In this document: positions 1 to 6,357 of the stretch, piece by piece
How the letters are laid out: each line of letters starts with the position of its first letter
Numbering within the stretch: the first letter of the stretch is position 1
NCBI GenBank assembly: GCA_011524615.1
Contig: WTJZ01000221.1
Coordinates: 1 to 6,357, forward strand
Source: Akkermansiaceae bacterium
Lineage (GTDB): Bacteria > Verrucomicrobiota > Verrucomicrobiia > Verrucomicrobiales > Akkermansiaceae
Length of the DNA: 6,357 bases
Direction: 5' to 3'
Position numbers and translations under genes: made by a program
The notes under the pieces: model-generated
Seen by the model: only the letters and a program-made list of their open reading frames with translations
What the model was told of the DNA's origin: nothing
Databases searched by the model: none

Positions 1-734
1 TTGATTGTGACGTGGAATATCTAGGAGAGGTTTCTTGCGGGAGAATGTTTGCACAGAATGCTGAATACCTTACTGGTTTTTTAGATACCACTGGAAAACT
101 GGTTGTTCCTTTTGAATATAATTATTCAAGCAGCTTTGCATTTGGCTTAGCTGCAGTTGGAAAAAATCGCAAATGGGGTGTTATTGATGTGGATGGGAAT
201 TTAGTAGTAGATTGTCAGTATGGTCGATTAAGTGCCTTTAATGAATACGGTTGTATAGGGGCTAAAACACTTGATTCTGGCTGGTTTCACCTCGATTTAA
301 ATTGTCAAATGAACTTGATTGAGGATGTTGATTTTGTTTGTGAACCACTTGATGGTTATTGTGCGTTAATTGGAGCATATGGCATGAAGCTCTTACAAAT
401 CAAGGGAATGAATCGATCCGAGCCATTACCATTTATAGAATATGGAGGATATTCGAGTGGGTTGTTTTGTCTTAAAGATAGACAGGGTTGGTCGTTTGTG
501 GATAAAAACTGGCGAAGAGTTTTAGGTAGATTTTATGGGGCGAGAAAATTTATGTCTGATTTGGCTCCAGTAGCTACTTTCGATACTAGAAAATGGGGAG
601 CGATCAACACTAAAGGGGAGTGGGTGATTCCGCCTGAATACGAGGGTGTTGAACATATAGATAATAAGGTGCTTGTTGCATGGAAAGGGGATGAATCAAA
701 ACTATTTAGAATAGATGGAACAACTGTGATTTAA
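1..734 (+). CDS. WG-repeat protein, N-terminus cut by window edge
   Basis: WG repeats are short beta-rich units of about 30-35 residues, with a pattern close to 'KWGxIDxxGxxVxPxxY'. They occur in tandem in bacterial proteins of mostly unknown role, probably in binding or scaffolding. Numbering from the GTG at 12, clear units are TGFLDTTGKLVVPFEY (21-36), KWGVIDVDGNLVVDCQY (54-70), QGWSFVDKN (158-166) and KWGAINTKGEWVIPPEY (194-210). The stretch at about 71-157 keeps the spacing poorly and looks like decayed units. The frame is open upstream of the GTG (codons from position 3 read Asp-Cys-Asp) and no ribosome-binding site is visible, so the GTG is probably internal and the true start lies outside the window. 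The TAA stop is at 732-734. The gene is AT-richer than its neighbours: the bases at 61-180 are about 38% GC by hand count, against 57% at 1381-1440 in cstA. No signal peptide can be judged because the N-terminus is missing. The family call is secure; the function is unknown. Confidence 0.85.
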   Translation, partial: DCDVEYLGEVSCGRMFAQNAEYLTGFLDTTGKLVVPFEYNYSSSFAFGLAAVGKNRKWGVIDVDGNLVVDCQYGRLSAFNEYGCIGAKTLDSGWFHLDLNCQMNLIEDVDFVCEPLDGYCALIGAYGMKLLQIKGMNRSEPLPFIEYGGYSSGLFCLKDRQGWSFVDKNWRRVLGRFYGARKFMSDLAPVATFDTRKWGAINTKGEWVIPPEYEGVEHIDNKVLVAWKGDESKLFRIDGTTVI

Positions 735-1148
735 TCTTTCATATGTGAAGTAGATCAGTGTGGAAAAGTTTTCTTGGTATGCGATGCGTCTAGATGTGGC
801 TTGGCGCACACGGAATATGTCTTTCGCGAGAGAGGATGGATCTTTGGGGAAGGACGGATGCAAGGTACACAAGAGCTCTTTTCCATAAGCTCTGTGACTT
901 GATGAGTCTGAGTGTAAGAGGTCTGATCTTGGAGTTTGACTTCACAAATCACTGCCGGGGATCGAGAGGTTGATTGAGTTTTTGGCGAAATTTAGCGTTT
1001 TTCGAGGTTGAAGTATTTCACAACTCTCCTCATCCGTTGCGATATTGGGCAGTGTTTTGGTGATCGTTGATGATGGTGTTGGAGTGGGAAAATCTGAGGA
1101 AATGGGTTGTATCTGGAGATAGCTTGTATCACAAGTGTGGGAGACTCT
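735..1148. other. Long spacer upstream of cstA, no convincing gene
   Basis: About 400 bp separate the WG-repeat gene from the chosen cstA start. An open frame on the minus strand at 755-952 (65 codons) encodes a Thr/His/Pro/Cys-rich peptide with no recognisable domain and is probably chance. The sequence contains a small inverted repeat, AGAGCT (872-877) and AGCTCT (888-893), with a 10-nt loop; the left arm sits inside the palindrome AAGAGCTCTT (871-880). I found no clear sigma-70 -35/-10 pair, no T-rich terminator after the WG-repeat gene, and no riboswitch that I recognise. The cstA promoter should lie here. The stretch could also hold a decayed dispersed repeat, but one copy alone cannot show that. 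Confidence 0.5.
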
Positions 1149-1151
1149 ATG
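1139..1151 (+). promoter_or_regulatory. Ribosome-binding site deciding the cstA start
   Basis: GGGAG at 1139-1143 lies five bases before the ATG at 1149-1151, a good Shine-Dalgarno sequence and spacing. A competing TTG at 1107 also has a GAGGA (1096-1100) six bases before it. It would add 14 residues with little family likeness ahead of the first membrane helix. The ATG is preferred because the hydrophobic helix begins immediately after it, as is usual in CstA proteins. Confidence 0.6.
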
Positions 1152-2927
1152 ACTGTATTACTGATTGCCATCTTATCTGCTCTCTTTTACCTCATTGCTT
1201 ATAATACATATGGTAAGTGGTTGGGGAGTAAGCTCTTCAAGTTGAGCGCTAAGGCGATTACGCCTGCGGTGGAATTGGAGGATGGGAATGATTATGTGCC
1301 GACGGATAAGGGAGTGATCTTTGGGCACCACTTTACCTCTATTGCGGGTACGGGGCCTATTGTAGGACCGGCCTTGGCGGTGATCTGGGGATGGGTGCCG
1401 GCGGTGATCTGGGTGCTATTAGGGTCTGTCTTTATTGGGGCTGTTCATGACTTTGGAGCCTTGGTAGTCTCTCTCCGTAATAAGGGGCAGACGGTAGGGG
1501 ATATCGCGGGGCGAGTGTTATCTCCAAGGGCTCGGATGTTGTTTTTATCGCTCTTATTCCTGGCTCTGACGATCGTGCTGGCCATCTTTGGGCTCGTGAT
1601 CGCAGCGGTCTTTAAGATCTATCCTACGTCTATCTTCCCCTGTTTACTGCAGATCCCAATAGCGATGGGGATCGGGATCTTCCTACATCGTAAGAAGGTG
1701 AGTCTCCTGATTCCTTCTCTCTTAACCTTAGGGTTGATGTATCTCTCGGTTGCCTTTGGCAATGTGGGGATGTTGGCTGATCTGAATGCCTTCTTGGCAG
1801 GGTTACCCGTGATTGCCTGGGTGGTGATCTTATTGGTCTATTCGTACATTGCATCGGTTTTGCCGGTATGGGTGCTTCTGCAGCCACGGGACTTCATTAA
1901 CTCTCTGCAATTGTTGACCTCATTAGCACTGATCTTTGCGGGACTGATTGCAGCCTCGTTCCTGGGGTTACAGGTGGGGGAGGAGAAGCAGCAGTTGGAG
2001 ATTATTGCGCCTGCCTTTAGATTAGCTCCTGAGGGGGCTCCTCCGATCTTTCCGTTCTTGTTTGTGACAGTGGCTTGTGGGGCGGTCTCGGGCTTCCATT
2101 GTTTAGTGTCCTCGGGGACGTCGAGTAAGCAGTTGAAGTGTGAGACAGATGCGCGAGCGGTTGGGTATGGTTCGATGCTGACGGAGGGATTCTTGGCGAT
2201 TATTGTGATCTTGGCATGTGTGGCTGGAATTGGTCTTGGGGTTGTGACGGAGAATGGGGTGCTGACAGGAGAGGCGGCTTACCTCGCTCGATATGAGACA
2301 TGGGCATCCGCCAAAGGGTTAGGCGCGAAGTTGGGAGCCTTTGTCGACGGAGCGGCTAATTTCCTACAGGCGTTGGGGATCTCGAGAGACTTCGCGGTAG
2401 CAGTGATGGGGGTGTTTGTGGCCTCGTTCGCTGCGACTACTCTGGACACGGCATGTCGATTACAGCGATATGTGACGCAGGAGTTAGCAGGACAGTTAAA
2501 GATTAAGCCACTGACCAGTAAGCATGGCGCGACGATCTTTGCCGTGATCTTGGCTGGGTTATTAGCGGCACCGCCTGCTCCTGGAGCGGAGTGGAGTTGG
2601 GCCACGATGGGTAAGGGTGGGTTATTACTCTGGCCTCTCTTTGGCGCGACGAATCAACTGTTGGGAGGGTTGGCGTTTTTGGTCATTGTATTTTGGCTCA
2701 AGCAGCAGAAGGCGCCTACCTGGTTTGTGATCCCATCAGCAGTTGTGATGTTATTATTACCTGGGTACGCGATGTATCATCAGTTGTTCGTGGGGCCAGG
2801 AGCATGGTTAACGGGAGATAGTCCTAGTGTGTTGCTCTCGGTCTTTGGCATTGCGACGGTGATACTCGAGGTCTGGGTGATCATGGAAGCGGTAGCGGCG
2901 TGGAAGCGGTTTGAGCGAGTGGGGTAA
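1149..2927 (+). CDS. cstA: CstA-family carbon starvation transporter
   Basis: This is a polytopic inner-membrane transporter of the CstA family. Characterised members take up peptides or pyruvate when preferred carbon is scarce. Counting from the ATG at 1149 it has 592 residues, shorter than the roughly 700-residue E. coli CstA and BtsT, matching the shorter forms found in other phyla. Family signatures are present: the block FGHHFTSIAGTGPIVGP (about 58-74) with GAVHDFG following at about 97-103; SGFHCLVSSGTSSKQL (about 314-329); TTLDTACRLQRY (about 430-441); and LWPLFGATNQLL (about 494-505). Many hydrophobic segments span the whole length, from TVLLIAILSALFYLIAY at the N-terminus to the last helix before the C-terminal KRFERVG. 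No frameshift or missing block is seen. Starting at the TTG at 1107 would give 606 residues. The gene stands alone between two long spacers. No BtsS/BtsR-like sensor or regulator gene is present, so regulation cannot be read here. The substrate (peptide or pyruvate) cannot be decided from sequence alone. Confidence 0.93.
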   Translation: MTVLLIAILSALFYLIAYNTYGKWLGSKLFKLSAKAITPAVELEDGNDYVPTDKGVIFGHHFTSIAGTGPIVGPALAVIWGWVPAVIWVLLGSVFIGAVHDFGALVVSLRNKGQTVGDIAGRVLSPRARMLFLSLLFLALTIVLAIFGLVIAAVFKIYPTSIFPCLLQIPIAMGIGIFLHRKKVSLLIPSLLTLGLMYLSVAFGNVGMLADLNAFLAGLPVIAWVVILLVYSYIASVLPVWVLLQPRDFINSLQLLTSLALIFAGLIAASFLGLQVGEEKQQLEIIAPAFRLAPEGAPPIFPFLFVTVACGAVSGFHCLVSSGTSSKQLKCETDARAVGYGSMLTEGFLAIIVILACVAGIGLGVVTENGVLTGEAAYLARYETWASAKGLGAKLGAFVDGAANFLQALGISRDFAVAVMGVFVASFAATTLDTACRLQRYVTQELAGQLKIKPLTSKHGATIFAVILAGLLAAPPAPGAEWSWATMGKGGLLLWPLFGATNQLLGGLAFLVIVFWLKQQKAPTWFVIPSAVVMLLLPGYAMYHQLFVGPGAWLTGDSPSVLLSVFGIATVILEVWVIMEAVAAWKRFERVG

Positions 2928-2994
2928 AGTGTTGCTAGCGTACGCATATCGTATTTATTGGAGCTTGGTTGAGTACAAGGTGCCATTGGTGAGT

Positions 2995-3027
2995 CTTGTC
3001 TAGGACTCTTGGTCCTCAGTAGACAAG
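2995..3027 (+). terminator. Strong stem-loop between cstA and dnaB
   Basis: The outer arms CTTGTCTA (2995-3002) and TAGACAAG (3020-3027) are perfect 8-bp complements. Inside them GGAC (3003-3006) pairs with GTCC (3012-3015) around a 5-nt loop, leaving TCAG (3016-3019) as a bulge on one side, for 12 bp in all. An alternative fold pairs GAGTC (2991-2995) with GACTC (3004-3008). The stem is followed by CAGGCTTTAAC, not a true T-run, so it is not a textbook intrinsic terminator. It begins 67 bp after the cstA stop and ends 54 bp before dnaB. It could end the cstA transcript, protect its 3' end, or be a leader element of dnaB. Confidence 0.5.
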
Positions 3028-3081
3028 CAGGCTTTAACAGATTGACGAACAGATGTAGACCTGAGTAATAGTACACAATCT

Positions 3082-4521
3082 ATGGCAGACGATCAAACAG
3101 CAGCAGGAGAGGTTAACCTGCATAGTTCGAAGCAAAAGGCGTTTAATGATGATGCCCCAGAGGCTCTGAAGCGATCGTTGCCCCATGCTGTAGATGTAGA
3201 GAAGCGGTTGCTCTCCTCAATGATTCAAGACCCGACGGAATACCTTGGTCGGGCAGCCGAGATGCATCTCTCGCCTGATCACTTTTACAAGCCCTCACAT
3301 GCACAGCTCTATCAAATCATCCTCGATATGGATGATAAGGGAGATCCGATCGATCTCGTTTTCTTAACCCAGAGATTACGGGACAAAGATGTCCTTGAGA
3401 ATATGGGTGGAGCAGCCGAGATCGCGGATATTGCGAGTTGTGAGAGTCTGCACGCCAACTTTAATGCCTATCTCGATCTAGTGAAAGATAAGGCGATGCT
3501 TAGGAAGGTGATTCATACCTGTTCTCAGTCTATTACGGACGCATATGATGACCCTGAGGAGGTGAATGTGTTCCTCGATCAGTTCGAGCAAGAAGTATTC
3601 GACATCAAGGAAGATGGAGGTGAAATCAAGAGTGACAGTGTCGCTCGTGACTTCCTGCCTGAGATCTCTGAGCTCCTCGAGTCGTATGCGAGTGGCATGC
3701 GCGATGAGTTGGAGGGGCTTGATACAGGGTTTGCGAAGCTCAATGGGTTATCAAATGGTCTCAAGCCTGGTGAGATGTTCATTATCGCGGCACGTCCATC
3801 GATGGGTAAGACCTCGTTCATGATGAACATCGTAGAGCATGTGGCCGTGCAGAATCAGATTCCGACCTTAGTGTTCTCCTGTGAGATGCCGTCTAAGTCG
3901 ATCGTGCAGCGTCTCCTCTTTACCCGTGCTCAGATTCCGATGAACCGACTCCGGGCAGGATTGAAGCTCAGTAAGCAAGAGATTATCAACTTCAAGAAGG
4001 CCGTGGATGAGATTGATCAGGCGCCGCTCTACCTTGATGATACTCCGTCGTTACCGATCTCAGACTTACGGGCTAAGGCGCGTCGAAAGAAGAGGGAGAG
4101 TGATATCAAAATGATCGCAGTGGACTACCTCCAGCTCATGCGTTCTACCTCTAAGCAGGCGATGGGGTCTCGTGAACGTGAGATTGCGGAGATCTCGGCG
4201 GGACTCAAGGCTGTCGCCAAGGAGCTAGAGGTCCCGATCATTGTTCTGGCACAGCTTAACCGTGGTCCTGAGAACCGTGGAGGAACGCCTAAGATGAGTG
4301 ACCTTCGTGAATCGGGATCGATCGAGCAAGACGCCGATATGATTGGGCTTCTGTACCGACAAGCGTACTATAAGGAAGGGGAGGATCGCCTGGAAGACCA
4401 AGGGGATTCTGAACTGGTGCTAGCAAAGAACCGTAACGGTTCCACAGAGAGTATCTACCTCACCTTCCAAAAGGAGTTAATGAAGTTCAAGCATCGGGAG
4501 TATACTCCTGAAGACGAATAA
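3082..4521 (+). CDS. dnaB: Replicative DNA helicase DnaB
   Basis: DnaB is the hexameric 5'-3' helicase that unwinds DNA at the replication fork and contacts primase through its N-terminal domain. The 479 residues are close to the 471 of E. coli DnaB. The N-terminal domain starts at PHAVDVEKRLLSSMI (34-48), after a polar extension of about 33 residues. A linker leads into the RecA-like ATPase domain at about 210. Motifs present are the Walker A ARPSMGKTS (237-245, Lys243, Thr244), Walker B IAVDYLQLM (345-353, Asp348), motif H3 VLAQLNR (388-394, Gln391), motif H4 DLRESGSIEQDADMI (407-421) and the arginine-finger region KNRNGS (449-454, Arg451). All key residues are intact and no intein is inserted at the Walker loop or elsewhere. 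The start is the ATG at 3082. The nearest upstream in-frame stop is TGA at 3043-3045, with no other ATG, GTG or TTG between. No Shine-Dalgarno sequence precedes the ATG. It is not beside rplI or alr, its frequent neighbours in other bacteria. Confidence 0.97.
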   Translation: MADDQTAAGEVNLHSSKQKAFNDDAPEALKRSLPHAVDVEKRLLSSMIQDPTEYLGRAAEMHLSPDHFYKPSHAQLYQIILDMDDKGDPIDLVFLTQRLRDKDVLENMGGAAEIADIASCESLHANFNAYLDLVKDKAMLRKVIHTCSQSITDAYDDPEEVNVFLDQFEQEVFDIKEDGGEIKSDSVARDFLPEISELLESYASGMRDELEGLDTGFAKLNGLSNGLKPGEMFIIAARPSMGKTSFMMNIVEHVAVQNQIPTLVFSCEMPSKSIVQRLLFTRAQIPMNRLRAGLKLSKQEIINFKKAVDEIDQAPLYLDDTPSLPISDLRAKARRKKRESDIKMIAVDYLQLMRSTSKQAMGSREREIAEISAGLKAVAKELEVPIIVLAQLNRGPENRGGTPKMSDLRESGSIEQDADMIGLLYRQAYYKEGEDRLEDQGDSELVLAKNRNGSTESIYLTFQKELMKFKHREYTPEDE

Positions 4522-4529
4522 TATCATTG

Positions 4530-4629
4530 GAGCAGTTCGGCAGATTTTTCCTTTGTTCCGCTGCGTTCAGCAGAGGTAGGACTCCGTCTCAGCCTCTACT
4601 TCTCTTCTAAAACAAAGAACAACCTGCTC
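4530..4629. other. Nested inverted repeats after dnaB, possible RNA structure
   Basis: Three sets of complementary arms nest inside one another in about 100 bases starting just after the dnaB stop. They are GAGCAG (4530-4535) with CTGCTC (4624-4629), CTTTGTT (4551-4557) with AACAAAG (4611-4617), and AGAGGT (4572-4577) with GCCTCT (4592-4597, one G-U pair). The innermost one may be capped by GAC/GTC (4580-4582/4586-4588). A T5 run lies at 4545-4549 between the two outer left arms. Each arm is short and 6-7 bp matches occur by chance in this length, so the ordered nesting is the only notable part. It could be the 3' structure of the dnaB transcript or a small RNA, or it could be coincidence. 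Confidence 0.3.
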
Positions 4630-4664
4630 GAAAATTAATCCATTCTAACGCCTTAAAAGGTATA

Positions 4665-4698
4665 AAGCCACAGTCGGGTAGTGAGTCAACTGTGGCTT
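4665..4698 (-). terminator. Terminator-like hairpin between convergent genes
   Basis: AAGCCACAGT (4665-4674) and ACTGTGGCTT (4689-4698) are a perfect 10-bp inverted repeat around a 14-nt loop. The site lies between the ends of dnaB (plus) and the membrane-protein gene (minus). Read on the minus strand, the stem is followed by a fairly T-rich tract (CTTTATACCTTTT), which suits intrinsic termination of the minus-strand gene. Read on the plus strand it is followed by ATTAGTTCG, which is weaker. Service to both genes is plausible. Confidence 0.65.
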
Positions 4699-4710
4699 AT
4701 TAGTTCGAGT

Positions 4711-4732
4711 AGGGGGAGATTTCTTCCCCCCT
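4711..4732. terminator. GC-rich hairpin near the end of the minus-strand gene
   Basis: GGGGGA (4712-4717) pairs with TCCCCC (4725-4730) around a short loop. A register shifted by one base, AGGGGG (4711-4716) with CCCCCT (4727-4732), is equally possible because there are six C residues. The hairpin lies about 25 bp past the stop of the minus-strand gene and before the perfect 10-bp hairpin, so it may be the first of two tandem stems. No T-run follows on either strand, so termination by this stem alone is doubtful. Confidence 0.4.
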
Positions 4733-4757
4733 CAGTGTTAGTGGAATTCAGGAAGAC

Positions 4758-6357
4758 CTAGAATGCCGATGCATAGGATGCACCGAGAGACTCCTTTAAC
4801 TGTGCGAGAGAGTTCTTGGACTCTTCACTGTCAATCGATTTGAGGATATGGATGACAGAGAGGGTGAGGGTGCGGTTCTCTGGCTCTGCGAAGTCCTTGA
4901 TGATCGCAGAGTAATCCTGTGTACATTTGATAAATGCGGATTCCCACTTACTAGGGTTCTTTTGCCACTTGGCAAGCGAGAGCGGTAGGATGCGCTCTGA
5001 TCCCGCGGAGAGTAGGAGAGAAACCAGTGGCTGAGGCCAATTTTCTTCATTTGCCCCTCTTTCTTCAAAACGGGCTGCTTTTTCGAGCTTATCCTTATGT
5101 TTAGGGAGAGTGGCACCGCCCCAAGACTGCATACATGCGCAGGCATGAGCAAGGATCTCAGGATGTTTAGTGGTATGGATCAGTTCTAGGAATACCGTAA
5201 AGGCGTCGCCAGTGTAACGTGGTTCTGCTGTTTCTAGCTTAGAGAGGCCCTCGATCACCTTATACGAGTCGAAGTGCTGAATCGCTCGGATGTTGTTGAC
5301 GTAGAAGTCGGATTCATGGAGTTCGCTAGAGTTGAGGGTAGCCTTCTCCGGTCTCATTCTAATATGAATGAGGCGATCGTTGCGGTAAGACCCGAGCTTG
5401 ATCCCGACTTTTTCGGCATAATCGACGGCTTGAGTAAAGGTGACTTTGGAGAGTTGATCGGAGACGATCAATACTCCCTCCTTGCGGTTGTAGAAGCTAG
5501 GGCGAGACTCGAGTTCTAGATTGAGACGGAAGAAGTCCTGGATGCTATGCTGATATTGTGAGGAGTCTCCTTCGATCCATATCGCGATGATGTTCTCCTT
5601 TGTTTTTCCTGCTTGCATCGCATTAGAGATGGCTGCCTCGATGGTCTCGTAGTTACATGCTTCCTTAATCTCATCGATCGTCGATCGGGTGGATGTGGGA
5701 GAAGGAGTCGAAGTGGTAAGAGTAGGCAATGCCCCCGTACGAGTAGGCGTCTCATATACTGGTAAGAAATAGGCTAAGGGGAGCAGGCTCGCAAAGCTGA
5801 TGAAGGAATAGCCAAGACCGGCCTTAGCGCTACGACAGCCGAGGAAGAGGCATATCATCCCTGAGAGAGAGAAGAAGCCTGCGAAGATCATTCGTTTCAT
5901 CACGGTTGTATCGGTGAGGAATCCCCCCTTAATGCTGCCTAGTACGAGGAGTAAGATGCCGAGGGTGATGCAGCCCCAACCAATCCAGCTGACTCCTTTC
6001 TTCCAGGTTGCTTTAGGGAGGTAATGCCGCTCGGCTTGTTGGATCTTATCGATCGTGTCCTGGGACTCTTGAGCGGGGGCTGGAGAGAGGGATTCAAAGG
6101 TTTTGGAAAAGCCAGAGAGGTCATTAGTCTGCTTTTCTGGATGAGAAGGCATGGGGGATATCTCCGCAGGGTTGCTAGTCGCTGGAGTAGTGGGCTCTGC
6201 TAGATCTGAAGGGGGCGCTGGCTCACCCCATGTAGGATCAGGGATATGAGGTGTGATGATACTCTCTTCAGTAGGAATGCCCGCGTCAAATGATGGGGGT
6301 GATGGTAGCTCAGGAAGGGGTGTGGTCTCTTCTGTATGGAGGAGTGCGTCTGCTGAA
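4758..6357 (-). CDS. Unrecognised membrane-anchored protein, start beyond window edge
   Basis: I do not recognise this family. The stop is TAG at 4758-4760. A Met codon at 6152 gives 464 residues, but the frame stays open for 68 more codons to the window edge, so at least 532 residues are coded. The extra part is rich in Pro, Thr, Ser and Glu (for example PSPPSFDAGIPTEES), typical of a disordered tail. It continues in the same style into residues 1-40 after the Met, which argues for one protein with its start outside. GGAG at 6163-6166 (minus strand) lies nine bases before the Met codon, so a start there is not excluded. Numbering from that Met, hydrophobic segments lie at about 55-74, 88-106 and 113-133. 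A Thr/Ser/Pro-rich linker follows (about 135-158), then a mixed alpha/beta region (about 160-270), and a helical C-terminus (about 290-464) ending in a HEAT-like helix pair (VIHILKSIDSEESKNSLAQL, 433-452). Three segments imply that the two ends lie on opposite sides of the membrane; positive charges around the loops do not settle which. Confidence 0.8.
   Translation of the reverse strand, partial: SADALLHTEETTPLPELPSPPSFDAGIPTEESIITPHIPDPTWGEPAPPSDLAEPTTPATSNPAEISPMPSHPEKQTNDLSGFSKTFESLSPAPAQESQDTIDKIQQAERHYLPKATWKKGVSWIGWGCITLGILLLVLGSIKGGFLTDTTVMKRMIFAGFFSLSGMICLFLGCRSAKAGLGYSFISFASLLPLAYFLPVYETPTRTGALPTLTTSTPSPTSTRSTIDEIKEACNYETIEAAISNAMQAGKTKENIIAIWIEGDSSQYQHSIQDFFRLNLELESRPSFYNRKEGVLIVSDQLSKVTFTQAVDYAEKVGIKLGSYRNDRLIHIRMRPEKATLNSSELHESDFYVNNIRAIQHFDSYKVIEGLSKLETAEPRYTGDAFTVFLELIHTTKHPEILAHACACMQSWGGATLPKHKDKLEKAARFEERGANEENWPQPLVSLLLSAGSERILPLSLAKWQKNPSKWESAFIKCTQDYSAIIKDFAEPENRTLTLSVIHILKSIDSEESKNSLAQLKESLGASYASAF

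Noticed and set aside
755..952. 65-codon minus-strand open frame in the spacer before cstA
   Set aside because: The peptide has no recognisable domain and a His/Thr/Pro/Cys-rich makeup unlike the real proteins here, so it is treated as chance.
1630..1887. Minus-strand open frame inside cstA
   Set aside because: It lies opposite a well-conserved transporter gene and its Arg/Pro/Ser-rich translation is typical of an antisense shadow.
2279..2605. 108-codon minus-strand open frame inside cstA
   Set aside because: It is fully covered by conserved cstA signatures on the other strand, and its own translation shows no domain.
2932..2960. Possible dnaB promoter, TTGCTA with TTATTG after 17 bases
   Set aside because: The -10 match is poor, and a better -10 candidate (TATTTA at 2952) has the wrong spacing, so I do not call it.
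2780..3076. 98-codon minus-strand open frame spanning the end of cstA and the spacer
   Set aside because: Most of it overlaps cstA antisense. The part in the spacer is taken up by the hairpin, and no family is recognisable.
3566..3830. Plus- and minus-strand open frames inside dnaB
   Set aside because: Both lie within the linker and Walker A region of an intact dnaB and have low-complexity Ser/Arg-rich translations.
3082..4521. Possible intein in dnaB
   Set aside because: The Walker A and later motifs are uninterrupted and the length is normal.
4571..4597. Short resemblance of the minus strand to a eukaryotic Alu-type sequence
   Set aside because: Only about a dozen bases match, inside a small hairpin, and everything around is bacterial, so it is coincidence.
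4796..6124. Several open frames on both strands inside the minus-strand membrane-protein gene
   Set aside because: They are overlapped by the long frame, which has coherent membrane segments and domains. The short ones are Ser/Arg/Pro-rich shadows.

Overview
The window looks like ordinary chromosomal DNA of a Gram-negative-type bacterium. The mix of a WG-repeat protein, a short-form CstA transporter and this type of DnaB, at roughly 50% GC by eye, fits the PVC group (for example Verrucomicrobiota) best. That is a low-confidence guess from general likeness, with no marker gene to test it. No tRNA, rRNA, CRISPR array, insertion sequence or phage gene was seen.

Layout: (1) 1-734, plus strand: a WG-repeat protein whose reading frame is open to the left edge, so its N-terminus lies outside the window. 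It is AT-richer than its neighbours. (2) 735-1148: about 400 bp without a convincing gene, forming the upstream region of cstA. (3) 1149-2927, plus strand: a CstA-family peptide/pyruvate-type transporter, best started at the ATG at 1149 and not at an upstream TTG. (4) 2928-3081: a short spacer holding a strong 12-bp two-part hairpin (2995-3027). (5) 3082-4521, plus strand: a complete replicative DNA helicase DnaB. (6) 4522-4757: the spacer between convergent genes, unusually rich in inverted repeats, including a perfect 10-bp terminator-like stem. (7) 4758-6357, minus strand: an unrecognised membrane-anchored protein with three predicted membrane segments and a helical, HEAT-like C-terminus. 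Its frame continues to the right edge, so it is longer than the Met at 6152 implies.

The genes do not form an evident pathway. cstA and dnaB are co-directional but are separated by 154 bp with a hairpin, so they need not be one operon. I see no clear sign of a new multi-gene system. The items most worth a second look are the unrecognised membrane protein with its disordered proline-rich N-terminal tail, and the structured spacers on either side of dnaB.
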